Shown here: in pieces, positions 43,562 to 53,030 of the stretch
Numbering within the stretch: position 1 is the stretch's first letter
Layout: the number at the start of each line of letters is the position of its first letter
Assembly: GCF_000250655.1 (NCBI RefSeq)
Contig: NC_016935.1
Coordinates: forward strand, 6,094,001 to 6,158,000
DNA length: 64,000 bases
Reading direction: 5' to 3'
Origin: Paenibacillus mucilaginosus 3016
GTDB taxonomy: Bacteria > Bacillota > Bacilli > Paenibacillales > NBRC-103111
Position numbers and translations under genes: made by a program
The notes under the pieces: model-generated
What the model was told of the DNA's origin: nothing
The model's input: only the letters and a program-made list of their open reading frames with translations
The model's database searches: none

Positions 43562-44659
43562 CTAGTCGATGCTGACCGAATCCTGATGCATTTCTTCGGT
43601 ATACGTACGCTCGCGGCCGAATTCCTGCTCCGCCTGCGTCTCGCTCTTGATATCGATCTTCCAGCCCGTGAGCTTCGCCGCAAGGCGGGCATTCTGGCCT
43701 TTGATCCCGATCGCCAGCGACAGCTGGTAGTCCGGCACGATGACACGCGCCATCTTCTCGGCTTCGAACACCTGGACTTCAAGCACCTTGGAAGGGCTCA
43801 GCGCATTGGCCACATACTCTTCCACGCTCTCCATCCAGCGCACGATATCGATCTTCTCGCCCTTGAGCTCGCTTACGATGGTCTGCACCCGCATGCCTTT
43901 CGGGCCGACACAGGAGCCGACCGGATCGACTTCGGGGTTGCGGGAGTGAACTGCGATCTTCGAGCGGAAGCCGGCTTCCCGGGCTACCGAACGGATCTCG
44001 ACCACGCCTTGGAAAATCTCCGGCACCTCAAGTTCGAAGAGACGCTTGAGCAGGCCGGGATGGGTGCGCGAGAGAATGATCTGCGGCCCCTTGGTCGTGT
44101 TCTCCACCTTCGTAATGTAGGCTTTGACACGGTCGCCGTGCTTGAACTTGTCGGTCGGCATGAGCTCGCTCAGCGGCATCGCCGCTTCGATCTTGCCCAG
44201 GTCGATATACAGGTTGCGCTGGTCTTGGCGCTGCACGATTCCGTTCACGATGTCTTCTTCCTTGTCGACATACGCGTTGTAGATCAGTCCCCGCTCCGCC
44301 TCGCGGATCCGCTGGGTCACGACCTGCTTGGCCGTCTGGGCCGCGATCCGGCCAAAGTCGCGCGGCGTGACTTCGATCTCCACAATATCGTCGAGCTGGT
44401 AGTTCTGGCTGATCTCTCTGGCTGCCGGCAGGGAGATCTCAAGGCGCGGGTCCAGCACATCGTCGACAACGGTCTTGCGCGCATATACTTTAATTAACCC
44501 GGTATGGCGGTTAATATCAACACGCACATTCTGCGCCGTGTTGAAATTGCGTTTATAGCTCGAGATCAGCGCCGCTTCAATGGCATCGATCAGTATCTCC
44601 TTCGCGATGCCTTTCTCTCTCTCAATTTCATTCAACGCTTCGATAAAATCCATGTTCAT
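43562..44659 (-). CDS. nusA: Transcription termination/antitermination protein NusA
   Basis: The 365-residue product has the NusA N-terminal domain (FIEALNEIEREKGIAKEILI), an S1 domain (about 130-200: NGIVQRQDQRNLYIDLGKIEA) and two KH domains (DPVGSCVGPKGMRVQTIVSE; SLAIGIKGQNARLAAKLTGW). It binds RNA polymerase and promotes pausing and weak-hairpin termination. The length matches B. subtilis NusA (371). It follows rimP in the operon. A leader hairpin upstream of rimP may let NusA control its own operon. Confidence 0.97.
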   Translation of the reverse strand: MNMDFIEALNEIEREKGIAKEILIDAIEAALISSYKRNFNTAQNVRVDINRHTGLIKVYARKTVVDDVLDPRLEISLPAAREISQNYQLDDIVEIEVTPRDFGRIAAQTAKQVVTQRIREAERGLIYNAYVDKEEDIVNGIVQRQDQRNLYIDLGKIEAAMPLSELMPTDKFKHGDRVKAYITKVENTTKGPQIILSRTHPGLLKRLFELEVPEIFQGVVEIRSVAREAGFRSKIAVHSRNPEVDPVGSCVGPKGMRVQTIVSELKGEKIDIVRWMESVEEYVANALSPSKVLEVQVFEAEKMARVIVPDYQLSLAIGIKGQNARLAAKLTGWKIDIKSETQAEQEFGRERTYTEEMHQDSVSID

Positions 44660-44718
44660 TTGAATGGAGTTCCCCCTCTCATAAAATACGAACCGTTCGC
44701 ACTTGCTCCGAACGGATC

Positions 44719-45177
44719 CTAGAATAGGATGGCCAAGCGAGCGCTGGCCACTTTGGCGAACGGAATGCTGTGCTCCTTCTTGCCTACGGTAACCACTACC
44801 GTCTGCTCGTCAAAGGAGGTCAGCGTACCCTCGAATTCCTTCAGCCCGTTCACCGGCTCGTATGTAGTAATAAACACATGCTCGCCCACGGCTTTGTGGT
44901 AATCCTGGGTTTTCTTCAAGGGGCGTTCCGCGCCGGGGGAAGAAATTTCCAGGAAGTAGGCGTCCGGAATCGGGTCTTTCTCATCCAGCTTGGCACTGAG
45001 GTATTCGGTGACCCGGGTGCAGTCATCGATATCGATGCCGCCTTCCTTGTCCACATACACCCGCAGAAACCAGTTGCCGCCCTCTTTTACATACTCGATG
45101 TCGACCAGCTCAAATCCGTTGTCGTCCAGAAACGGACGAACGAGTTCTTCCACGGTGGATTTGATTTGTGTGCTCAA
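44719..45177 (-). CDS. rimP: Ribosome maturation factor RimP
   Basis: The 152-residue product carries the RimP features GFELVDIEYVKEGGNWFLRV, GIDIDDCTRVTEYLSAKLDE and EISSPGAERPLKK. It assists 30S assembly. I choose TTG 45177 because GGAGG lies upstream at the right distance; the ATG at 45207 would place that site inside the gene. It is the first gene of the rimP-nusA-infB operon, with promoter at 45314-45342. Confidence 0.94.
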   Translation of the reverse strand: MSTQIKSTVEELVRPFLDDNGFELVDIEYVKEGGNWFLRVYVDKEGGIDIDDCTRVTEYLSAKLDEKDPIPDAYFLEISSPGAERPLKKTQDYHKAVGEHVFITTYEPVNGLKEFEGTLTSFDEQTVVVTVGKKEHSIPFAKVASARLAILF

Positions 45178-45257
45178 GGCTACTTTTCCTCCTATCATGC
45201 CTGGCAAAGCGCGTCCGTCATACCGGGGCTGTACCGCTTAGAGCCTATACAAAATGT

Positions 45258-45281
45258 AAAGAGTGGGTTTCCCCACTCTTT
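45258..45281 (-). promoter_or_regulatory. Leader hairpin before rimP, NusA-dependent attenuator candidate
   Basis: Perfect 10-bp arms AAAGAGTGGG and CCCACTCTTT with a 4-nt loop begin about 26 nt after the predicted transcription start. The stem is followed on the minus strand by ACATTTTG, an interrupted U tract. In B. subtilis the nusA operon leader contains a NusA-stimulated terminator, to my knowledge; this hairpin has the right place and weak tail. Confidence 0.6.
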
Positions 45282-45313
45282 GGTCACGAGATATTACATT
45301 GCTACCATAGAAG

Positions 45314-45342
45314 ATTATACCATAGCTCTGTGCCTAGCGCAA
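45314..45342 (-). promoter_or_regulatory. Promoter of the rimP-nusA-infB operon
   Basis: On the minus strand TTGCGC (45337-45342), a 17-base spacer and TATAAT (45314-45319) preceded by TGG (extended -10). It lies downstream of the polC stop and predicts a leader of about 130 nt. Confidence 0.75.
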
Positions 45343-45418
45343 CCGCACCGGAAACCGCCGGGCGGCGGGCCTTTCGGATACTTTGATTATAACCAAGTAT
45401 AGGATAAGTTCATACCGC

Positions 45419-48400
45419 CTAGAACAGGGACAGCTGGTTCGATTCCGGCAGCCCGCGGAAGCAGTTCATGCCGGCGAGCAGCTCGACGATCGTTTTGGAA
45501 GCCTTGCTGCGCCGCTGGAAGTCCTCGATCGAGAGGAACGGCCCCTCGTCCTTCGCCGCAGCGATGCTCTTGGCGGCGTTCTCCCCGATCCCGGCCAGCG
45601 CCGCAAACGGAGGAATGAGCGAATCGCCTTCGATCAGGAACTTCGTCGCATCGGATTTATACAGATCGATCGGCTTGAAGGAAAACCCGCGTGCCGTCAT
45701 CTCGAGAGCCATCTCGAGAATGGAGATCATATTCTTCTCCTTCGGCAGCGCCTGGAAGCCCTTGTCTTCGATCTCGATGAGCCGGCGCAGGATGGCGTCA
45801 TAGCCCTGGCAGAGCGTCTCGAGCTCGAAGTCCGAAGCCCGGACGGAGAAGTACGTCGCGTAGAACGCAATCGGGTGGTACAGCTTGAAGTAGGCGGTCC
45901 GCACGGCCGAGATAACGTAAGCCGAGGCGTGCGCCTTCGGGAACATGTACTCGATCTTCTCGCACGAATCGATGTACCAGGCCGGCACCTTGCAGCGCTT
46001 CATCTCTTCCTTCCACTCGGGGGTCAGCCCCTTACCCTTACGCACGCTCTCCGTGATTTTGAACGCGAGGCTCGCATCCATACCCGCCTTGTAGATCAGA
46101 TACAGCATGATATCGTCACGGCACCCGATTACGGTCTTGATCGTACAGATGCCCTTCTTGATCAGCTCCTGGGCGTTGCCGAGCCATACCCCCGTTCCGT
46201 GGGACAGTCCCGAGATCTGCAGCAGGTCGGCAAAGCTCGACGGTCTGGCTTCTTCCAGCATCTGGCGGACGAACCTCGTCCCCATCTCCGGAATCCCGTA
46301 CGTCGCCACCGGCGTCCGGATCTGATCGGGCCGCACGCCGAGCGCATCCACCGAGTTGAACATGCTCATGACCTTCGGATCGTTCATCGGGATCGTTGTC
46401 GGATCCACGCCGGTGAGATCCTGCAGCATCCTCATCATCGTCGGATCATCGTGACCGAGGATATCGAGCTTGAGCAGGTTCGCATCGAAGGCGTGATAGT
46501 CAAAGTGCGTCGTCTTCCACTCGGAGGTCTTGTCGTCGGCCGGAAACTGCACCGGTGTGATGTCGTCGACATCGATGTAATCCGGTACGACGACGATCCC
46601 GCCCGGGTGCTGCCCCGTGCTCCGCTTGACGCCCGTGCAGCCCAGGGCCAGCCGGTTCACTTCCGCGCCCCGCCACGACTTGCCCTGGCTCTCCTCGTAT
46701 TTCTTGACCATCCCGTAGGCGGTCTTCTCCGCGATGGTACCGATCGTTCCCGCACGGAATACGTTTTTCTCCCCGAAAATCTCTTTCGTATAGTTATGCG
46801 CATGCGGCTGGTATTCCCCGGAGAAGTTCAAGTCGATATCGGGAACCTTGTCCCCCTTGAAGCCGAGGAACGTCTCGAACGGGATATCCTGCCCTTCGCC
46901 CTTCAGCTTCTCCCCGCACTGCGGGCAGTCCTTGTCCGGCAGGTCGAAGCCCGAAGGGATCGAGCCGTCAAGGATCCATTCGCTGAACTTGCAGGAGCGG
47001 CATGTATAGTGCGGCGGCAGCGGGTTGACCTCGGAGATGCCGAGGAAGGTCGCTACGACGGACGAGCCGACGGAGCCCCGGGAACCTACGAGATACCCGT
47101 CCGCGTTGGACTTTTTGACGAGCCGCTCGGAGATCAGGTAGTTCGCCGAGAAGCCGTACTTGATGATCGGCACGAGCTCCTTCTCCAGACGCGCGGTGAC
47201 CACTTCGGGAATCGGCTCCCCGTACAGCTGGCGGGCCGTCTCATAGCAGGTATTGCGGATCTCGTCATCGGCACCCTCGATGATCGGCGTAAACAGCTTA
47301 TCCGGGAACAGCTCCAGCTCCTCGAACCGGTCAGCCAGCTCCGACGTATTCTTGACGACGACCTCGAAGGCCGTCTCCTTGCCAAGGTAGTCGAATTCGG
47401 CGAGCATCTCCTTCGTCGTCCGGAAGTGCACGTCCGGCTTGCGGATATCCTTCAGCGGAGAGAAGCCCGTAATGCCGTTGATCGTAATATCCCGGGAGAT
47501 CTTATCCCGCGGATGCAGATAATGCACGTTGCCCGTCGCAATCACCGGCTTGCCGAGCTTGCGCCCGATCTCGATGATCGTCCGGTTCGCATCCTCCAGC
47601 TGCACCGGGCTGCCCACGAGCCCTTTCTCGACCAGGTGCATGTTGACGCACGTCGGCTGGATCTCCAGCACATCGTAGAATTCCGCCACGCTCTCGGCTT
47701 CCTCCACCGACTTGTTCAGCACGGTTTCGAAGAATTCGCCCTTCTCGCAGCCGGAGGCGATGATAAGGCCCTCGCGCATCTCCATCAGCTTGCTCTTCGG
47801 AATGCAGGCCACCCGGTGAAAATACTCCGTATGCGAAAGCGACACGAGGGTGTACAGATTCTTCTTGCCGACCATGTTCTTCGCATAAATGCAGCAGTGA
47901 AACGGACGCTGGGTCGTCAAGTTTTTGCCGACCTGATCGTTCAGCTGGTGCAGCTGCGTGTAGCCGACTTCGGCGGCATCCTTCAGCAGGTGGAACAGCA
48001 CGTAGCCGAGTGCGATGGAGTCGTCGATCGCGCGGTGATGGTTCTCGAGCGAAACCTTGAACTTATCGGCCAAAGTATTCAGCCGGTGATTCTTCAGCGT
48101 CGGCATGAGCAGCCTCGCGAGCTCCAGCGTATCGAGCACCGGATTCTTTACTTCCGGAAGGCCGAGCCGTTTGCAGTTCGCCTGGATGAAGCCGATATCG
48201 AACCGCGCATTGTGCGCGACGAGCACGCTGTCTCCGATAAACTCCACGAACTGCGGCAGCACCTCTTCGATCGTCGGCGCCCCGCGGACCATCTCGTCCG
48301 TAATGTTCGTGAGCTGCTGGATGTTGTACGGAATCCGTTCGTGGGGATCGACGAAGGTGCTGAACCGGTCGATCTCCTTGCCTTCTTTCATCCTCACCCC

Positions 48401-49728
48401 GGCGATCTCGATGATCTTGTTGCTCGTGACCGACAGACCCGTGGTCTCGATATCAAATACGATGTACTCCGCATCGGCCAGAGGAATCTCGGTCGCGTTA
48501 TGAACCACCTTGACCGAATCATCCACTACGTTGGCTTCCACACCGTAGATCATCTTGATACCGTTCTTCTTCGCCGCCTTGTTCGCTTCCGGGAAGCTCT
48601 GCACCCCGCTGTGGTCGGTAACGGCGATCGCCTTATGGCCCCACTTGGCGGCCATCTTGATGTACTGGTCGATCGGCGTAATGCCGTCCATGGTGCTCAT
48701 CGTCGTATGCAGATGGAACTCGACGCGCTTCTCCGCCGCATCGTCCTTGCGGTCGGGCGGAGCGGAAATTTCGTTCACGTCGGACGGAATCATGACAAGC
48801 TCCGGAATCTGCATGAACCGGTCGTACTCGACCTTCCCCTTGAGCTTCAGCCACGTGCCGTTCTTGATCAGGCTGTAGATCCTCACGTCCTCCTTGGTCT
48901 TGGCGAACGCCTTGACCATGATGGAATCCGAGAAGTCCGTTATATTGAAGGTGAACAGGGTGCTGCCGTTTCGCAGCTCTTTGACTTCGACCCCGAACAC
49001 GGAGCCCTGCACCACGACTTTCTTTTCTTCGTCTCTCACATTCTGCAGAGGCACGGCAGGCTCTTTGATATCGTAGCCGACCATGAGCTTGACCTCGCCT
49101 TCCGGCTCCGGCTCCTGCGATTCCTCCGGCTCCACGCTTGTCATGATGACGGATGTGACTTCTCTCTGTTCCTCGATGATCTGCTGCGCGAATTTCTCGA
49201 ATACTTCCTCCCGCGCCTGATCCACCGTATATTTCACGTGCAGCTGCACACCAAAAAATTGGAAAAATAAGTTTGAATGAGTCCGCCGATATCCTTCTTC
49301 TTCGCCAGCTCCATGCCGATCGTGTCCAGCAAATGGAGCGTCAGGTTGGTGCCTTTCACATCGATCTTCGCTTTGGTCATCCACCCGTTGATCGACGGAT
49401 GCTCCCGCTGAACCCATTCGATGAACATCGTCCAGTATTCGTGCGCTACCTCTTCGACCGACACGTCCGGGGTATACTGCAGGACGAAACGGATGTTCGC
49501 AATATGCGAAAACTTGTCGCGGATCATCTTGCAGAAGGATCGGTATACGTCTTGCGGAATGACCTTGGTTTTGACGATATAAAACATCCATTCCCGGTTC
49601 CTGCGGCTCGTCTCTACCCTGTCGATATATCCGTCGCTGAAAAACTGATGAACGACATCGTTCGGCACCCCGGCCTGATGCATCAGCATCTCGAACCGGT
49701 CCCGCTTCTGCGCCGTACTGCTGGTCAT
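45419..49728 (-). CDS. polC: DNA polymerase III subunit alpha, PolC type, single-base frameshift
   Basis: The N-terminal domain (49728 to about 49260) is in one frame and the rest in another. Adding one T to a T6 run on the minus strand (A6 at 49253-49258) reads SNFFGVQLHVKYTVDQ and gives 1436 residues, as in B. subtilis PolC (1437). After the OB domain come the PHP domain (EFHLHTTMSTMDGITPIDQY), an inserted DEDD 3'-5' exonuclease (FDIETTGLS, HNARFDIGF), a zinc-finger (CRSC...CPQC) and the polymerase palm (VPDIDLNFSGEY). PolC is the essential leading-strand replicase of low-GC Firmicutes. The start ATG follows GGGGGAGGGG. The indel is almost certainly technical. Confidence 0.94.
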
Positions 49729-49752
49729 GCTGCCCCTCCCCCATGAAAAACA

Positions 49753-49789
49753 ATAAAGGGCATAAGGATGAGAGATCCCCTGCCCTTAT
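49753..49789 (-). terminator. Terminator-like hairpin upstream of polC
   Basis: Arms ATAAGGGCA (49781-49789) and TGCCCTTTAT (49753-49762) enclose an 18-nt loop and run into TTGTTTTTC on the minus strand, 25 bases before the polC start. It may terminate proS or attenuate polC. Confidence 0.55.
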
Positions 49790-49800
49790 GTAACAAAAGG

Positions 49801-50026
49801 TTAGTCGTTTTGAGGTTTGAAGGATTTGGAGGCAGAACGTTCGTGCTGCGGGCGGACAAGCACGGCTGCTCCACCGCTGTTGAAATCAAGCTGCCCCAAT
49901 GATGAATGAGATAGGAAGCAGCTTGAATTCAAAGGCGGCCGTAAACTTTCCGCAGCCGTGCTTGTCCTGGGTCAGCCACCGAGTGGTACGCCTGCCCGCC
50001 AAACCTTCAAAAAACAAAACGTCTAA
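49801..50026. repeat. 226-bp long imperfect inverted repeat (MITE-like element or structured RNA)
   Basis: Nested arms pair over almost the whole length. Termini are TTAG..CGTTTTG and CAAAACG.CTAA. Inside them lie TTTGAAGG..TTTGG with CCAAACCTTCAAA, a perfect 16-bp pair (49854-49869 with 49952-49967) and a 14/15 pair (49880-49894 with 49918-49932) around a 23-nt loop. There is no coding frame with a ribosome site. It fills the gap between proS and polC. The fold is visible in the sequence. Mobility or RNA function is unproven. Confidence 0.75.
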
Positions 50027-50131
50027 TTACACTGCGTGATGTAGTTGTAAGCAAATCTACTTCGTGTCCGGGCTCGTTGAGACAAGTCAAGATCCACACT
50101 CAAAAGAAAACTGAGGCAGACGACGCTCGGA

Positions 50132-51586
50132 TTAATAAGCGCGTCCGAAGACAACGGTATGCTTGGAAGGTTCGCCGCACACGAGGCACTTCGGCTTCGC
50201 CGGAGCTTCGAACGGAATGTTCCGGCTCGTTGCGCCGGTCTCTTCCTTGACCTGGGCTTCGCAGGCGGCGGAGCCGCACCAGCCCGAGAGGGCAAAGCCG
50301 CGCTTGCCGTCAAGGAAGGTCTTCAGCTCATCTACCGTGTCCGCTTCGGTCATGTTCTCGTCGCGGAACCGCTTGGCTCGATCATACATTTCCTGATGGG
50401 TTTCCGTCAACAGCTTTTGGACCTCTTCCACGAATTGGTCCTGCTGGACGATCCGCTTCTCGCCCGTGATCCGGGAGACGAGAACCACCTGTCCGTTCTC
50501 CATGTCACGCGGACCAAGCTCGACGCGGATCGGCACGCCGCGCATTTCGTACTCGTTGAACTTCCAGCCCGGGCTTTGGTCCGGGTTGTCGTCCACTTTG
50601 GCGCGTACGCCGGCGGCCTTCAGCTGGCTGTACAGCTCGTCCACCCGGCCGACGACCGCTTCGCGGGTCTTCGGAGGTCCGATCGGGATCATGACGACCT
50701 GTGTCGGAGCGATCTTCGGAGGCAGTGCCAGCCCGCGGTCATCCCCGTGGACCATGATCAGCGCGCCGATCAGGCGGGTACTGACGCCCCAGGAGGTCGT
50801 GTGGCAGAACTGGTGCGTGTTCTCGCGGTCCAGATACTTGATATCGAAGGCTACGGCAAAATTCGTGCCCAGGTAGTGGGAGGTACCGGCCTGTACGGCT
50901 TTGCCGTCCTTCATCATCGCTTCGATGGAGTACGTGTCCACGGCACCCGCGAACTTCTCCGAAGGCGTCTTCTGGCCCATGATCACCGGAATGGCGAGAT
51001 AGTTCTCGGCAAAGTCACGGTAGATCTCGAGCATCTGCATCGTTTCCTTGCGGGCATCCGCTTCGTCCTCGTGCGCCGTGTGGCCTTCCTGCCACAGGAA
51101 CTCACTTGTCCGCAGGAACGGCTGCGTGCGTTTCTCCCAGCGGACGACGTTCGCCCACTGGTTGATGAGCACCGGCAGGTCGCGGTACGAATTGATCCAC
51201 TCGGAATACATATGCCCGATCATCGTCTCGGACGTCGGGCGGATCGCCAGACGCTCTTCGAGCTTCTCGCCGCCTGCCTCGGTCACCCATGGCAGCTCGG
51301 GGTTGAAGCCTTCGACGTGCTCCTTCTCCTTCTGGAAGAAGCTCTCCGGAATGAACATCGGGAAGTACGCGTTGCGGTGTCCCGTCTCCTTGAACCGGCG
51401 GTCAAGCTCCTTCTGGATGTTCTCCCAGATCTCGTAGCCGTCCGGCTTGAATACGATACAGCCGCGGACCGGCGAGTAGCTCATGAGGTCCGCTTTTTTG
51501 ATTACATCAATATACCAGCGTGAGAAATCTTCGCCCTGCGGCGTGATCTCCTTCACGAATTGTTTGTCCTGCTTTTCCTTAGCCAT
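50132..51586 (-). CDS. proS: Prolyl-tRNA synthetase, short eukaryote/archaeal-like type (ProS type 3)
   Basis: The 484-residue class II synthetase has motif 2 region RWEKRTQPFLRTSEFLWQEG, motif 3 region STRLIGALIMVHGDDRGLALP and an anticodon-binding domain (about 285-390). A C-terminal zinc-type domain carries Cys residues (GWCGSAACE, CLVCGEPS) and ends in Tyr. It lacks the inserted editing domain of the 565-residue bacterial type that occupies this locus in B. subtilis. It charges tRNA-Pro. Only 29 bp separate it from rseP, so there is no room for a T-box leader. The assignment is very secure. Confidence 0.96.
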   Translation of the reverse strand: MAKEKQDKQFVKEITPQGEDFSRWYIDVIKKADLMSYSPVRGCIVFKPDGYEIWENIQKELDRRFKETGHRNAYFPMFIPESFFQKEKEHVEGFNPELPWVTEAGGEKLEERLAIRPTSETMIGHMYSEWINSYRDLPVLINQWANVVRWEKRTQPFLRTSEFLWQEGHTAHEDEADARKETMQMLEIYRDFAENYLAIPVIMGQKTPSEKFAGAVDTYSIEAMMKDGKAVQAGTSHYLGTNFAVAFDIKYLDRENTHQFCHTTSWGVSTRLIGALIMVHGDDRGLALPPKIAPTQVVMIPIGPPKTREAVVGRVDELYSQLKAAGVRAKVDDNPDQSPGWKFNEYEMRGVPIRVELGPRDMENGQVVLVSRITGEKRIVQQDQFVEEVQKLLTETHQEMYDRAKRFRDENMTEADTVDELKTFLDGKRGFALSGWCGSAACEAQVKEETGATSRNIPFEAPAKPKCLVCGEPSKHTVVFGRAY

Positions 51587-51615
51587 TACCGTTTTCCCCC
51601 TACGACAACCAGTTC

Positions 51616-52878
51616 TTATCCATTAATCAGCCGCAAAATATCGTTATACGTTACGGCTATCATCAGCAGCATCAGCATCGCGAAGCCGACAAAGTGCACC
51701 ATGCTCTCGCGGCTCGGATCAATCGGCTTGCCGCGCAGCGCCTCCAGACCCAGGAAGACCAGGCGGCTTCCGTCGAGCGCCGGAATCGGCAGCAAATTGA
51801 ACAGACCGAGATAAAGGCTCATGATGGCCGTCCAAGAGACGTACTGCGGGATGCCGGCGCTGGCCTGCTCGCTCGTAAACTCGACAATCCGCACGGGTCC
51901 GCCGAGGTCGTCCATTTTCACCTGCAGCGTGGCCAGCTTGCCGAACCCGTCCAGAATAAGGGTAGATGCGGAGATCAGGTTTTTGCCTCCCTCCACAATC
52001 CCTTCCACAAAGCGGGTCGGACGCGTCTCAAGCGTATTCGTTACACCAACGCGGAATACGCCGTCTTTGTCCAGTACCGGGGTCACCTGCTTGGTCACCT
52101 GCACCCCGCCGCGCTCGATCACCCAGTCCATCGGCTTGTTCGCCGAATTCTGCACGAGCTCCCGGATGCGGTCTCGGTTCGAACCGAGATCCTCTCCATT
52201 AACGGAGATGACGATATCACCGGACTGCAGGCCCGCTTTCTCTGCGGCGGACCCCGCAACGGCATCCTGAATCATTACGCGGCCGGTCGGCACACCGATC
52301 ATGAAGACGACCGAGACGAAGAGCACGAAAGCAAGAATGAAGTTCATGAGCGGCCCAGCAAAGATGGACAGTGCCCGCTGGCCTACGGTCTTGCTGCCGA
52401 ACTGGCGGTCCCATGGCGCAATCTGCGTCTCGGTCTCTTTGTTCACGAGCATGGCCTGCGGGTGGATCGCGTACCGCTCCACCGCACCGTCCACATCGAG
52501 CCGCACGAAGAGCTTCCGTTCCAGGTCGATCTCTTCCACTACGCCTTCCACGGCGCCCGTACGGTGTTCCAGGTCACTGACATAAATGTGGGTCACCTGG
52601 CTGCCGCTTAGTTTGACCGCGATGCGCTGCCCCGGATTGATCTGCACGATCTCCGGATCTTCCCCGGCCATACGGACGAAGCCGCCGATCGGGAGCAGAC
52701 GAAGCGTATAACGAGTCTCCTTCCGCTTGAAGGAGATCAGCTTGGGGCCGAAGCCGATCGCGAATTCGCGGACCAGAATGCCCGCCCGCTGGGCGAAATA
52801 AAAATGTCCCCATTCATGAATCGTCACGAGAACAAAAAACAAGAGCACAATTTGGAAAACGTTCTGCAGCGTAGCCAA
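51616..52878 (-). CDS. rseP: Site-2 intramembrane zinc metalloprotease RseP (RasP)
   Basis: The 420-residue product has HEWGH (residues 21-25) in the first membrane helix, a PDZ domain (about 195-270: AEKAGLQSGDIVISVNGEDL) and the second active-site segment NLLPIPALDGSRL in a late helix, with a last helix near the C-terminus. It cleaves transmembrane anti-sigma factors and signal peptides. I prefer TTG 52878 after AAGGAGG; a GTG at 52902 lacks a ribosome site. It follows dxr as in B. subtilis. Confidence 0.94.
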   Translation of the reverse strand: MATLQNVFQIVLLFFVLVTIHEWGHFYFAQRAGILVREFAIGFGPKLISFKRKETRYTLRLLPIGGFVRMAGEDPEIVQINPGQRIAVKLSGSQVTHIYVSDLEHRTGAVEGVVEEIDLERKLFVRLDVDGAVERYAIHPQAMLVNKETETQIAPWDRQFGSKTVGQRALSIFAGPLMNFILAFVLFVSVVFMIGVPTGRVMIQDAVAGSAAEKAGLQSGDIVISVNGEDLGSNRDRIRELVQNSANKPMDWVIERGGVQVTKQVTPVLDKDGVFRVGVTNTLETRPTRFVEGIVEGGKNLISASTLILDGFGKLATLQVKMDDLGGPVRIVEFTSEQASAGIPQYVSWTAIMSLYLGLFNLLPIPALDGSRLVFLGLEALRGKPIDPSRESMVHFVGFAMLMLLMIAVTYNDILRLING

Positions 52879-53030
52879 TGCGTATGCGGCCTCCTTAAAC
52901 ACCTATGTTCGTAATGAAAGCTCATGGGCTGTTTTATCATAAGATTAACATTATTGCCGAAGGGAATACAAGCAAACGCCCCCGCGCCTGCGGAGAAGGT
53001 TCTTTGGATCCCGGCCGATCGGCCGTCCGT

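Noticed and set aside
45383..49270. 1295-codon plus-strand open frame
   Set aside because: It lies entirely antisense to polC. Long opposite-strand frames are expected from codon bias in GC-rich genes; there is no ribosome site or recognisable domain.
51587..51615. T-box riboswitch for proS
   Set aside because: Only 29 bp separate rseP and proS, too short for a T-box.
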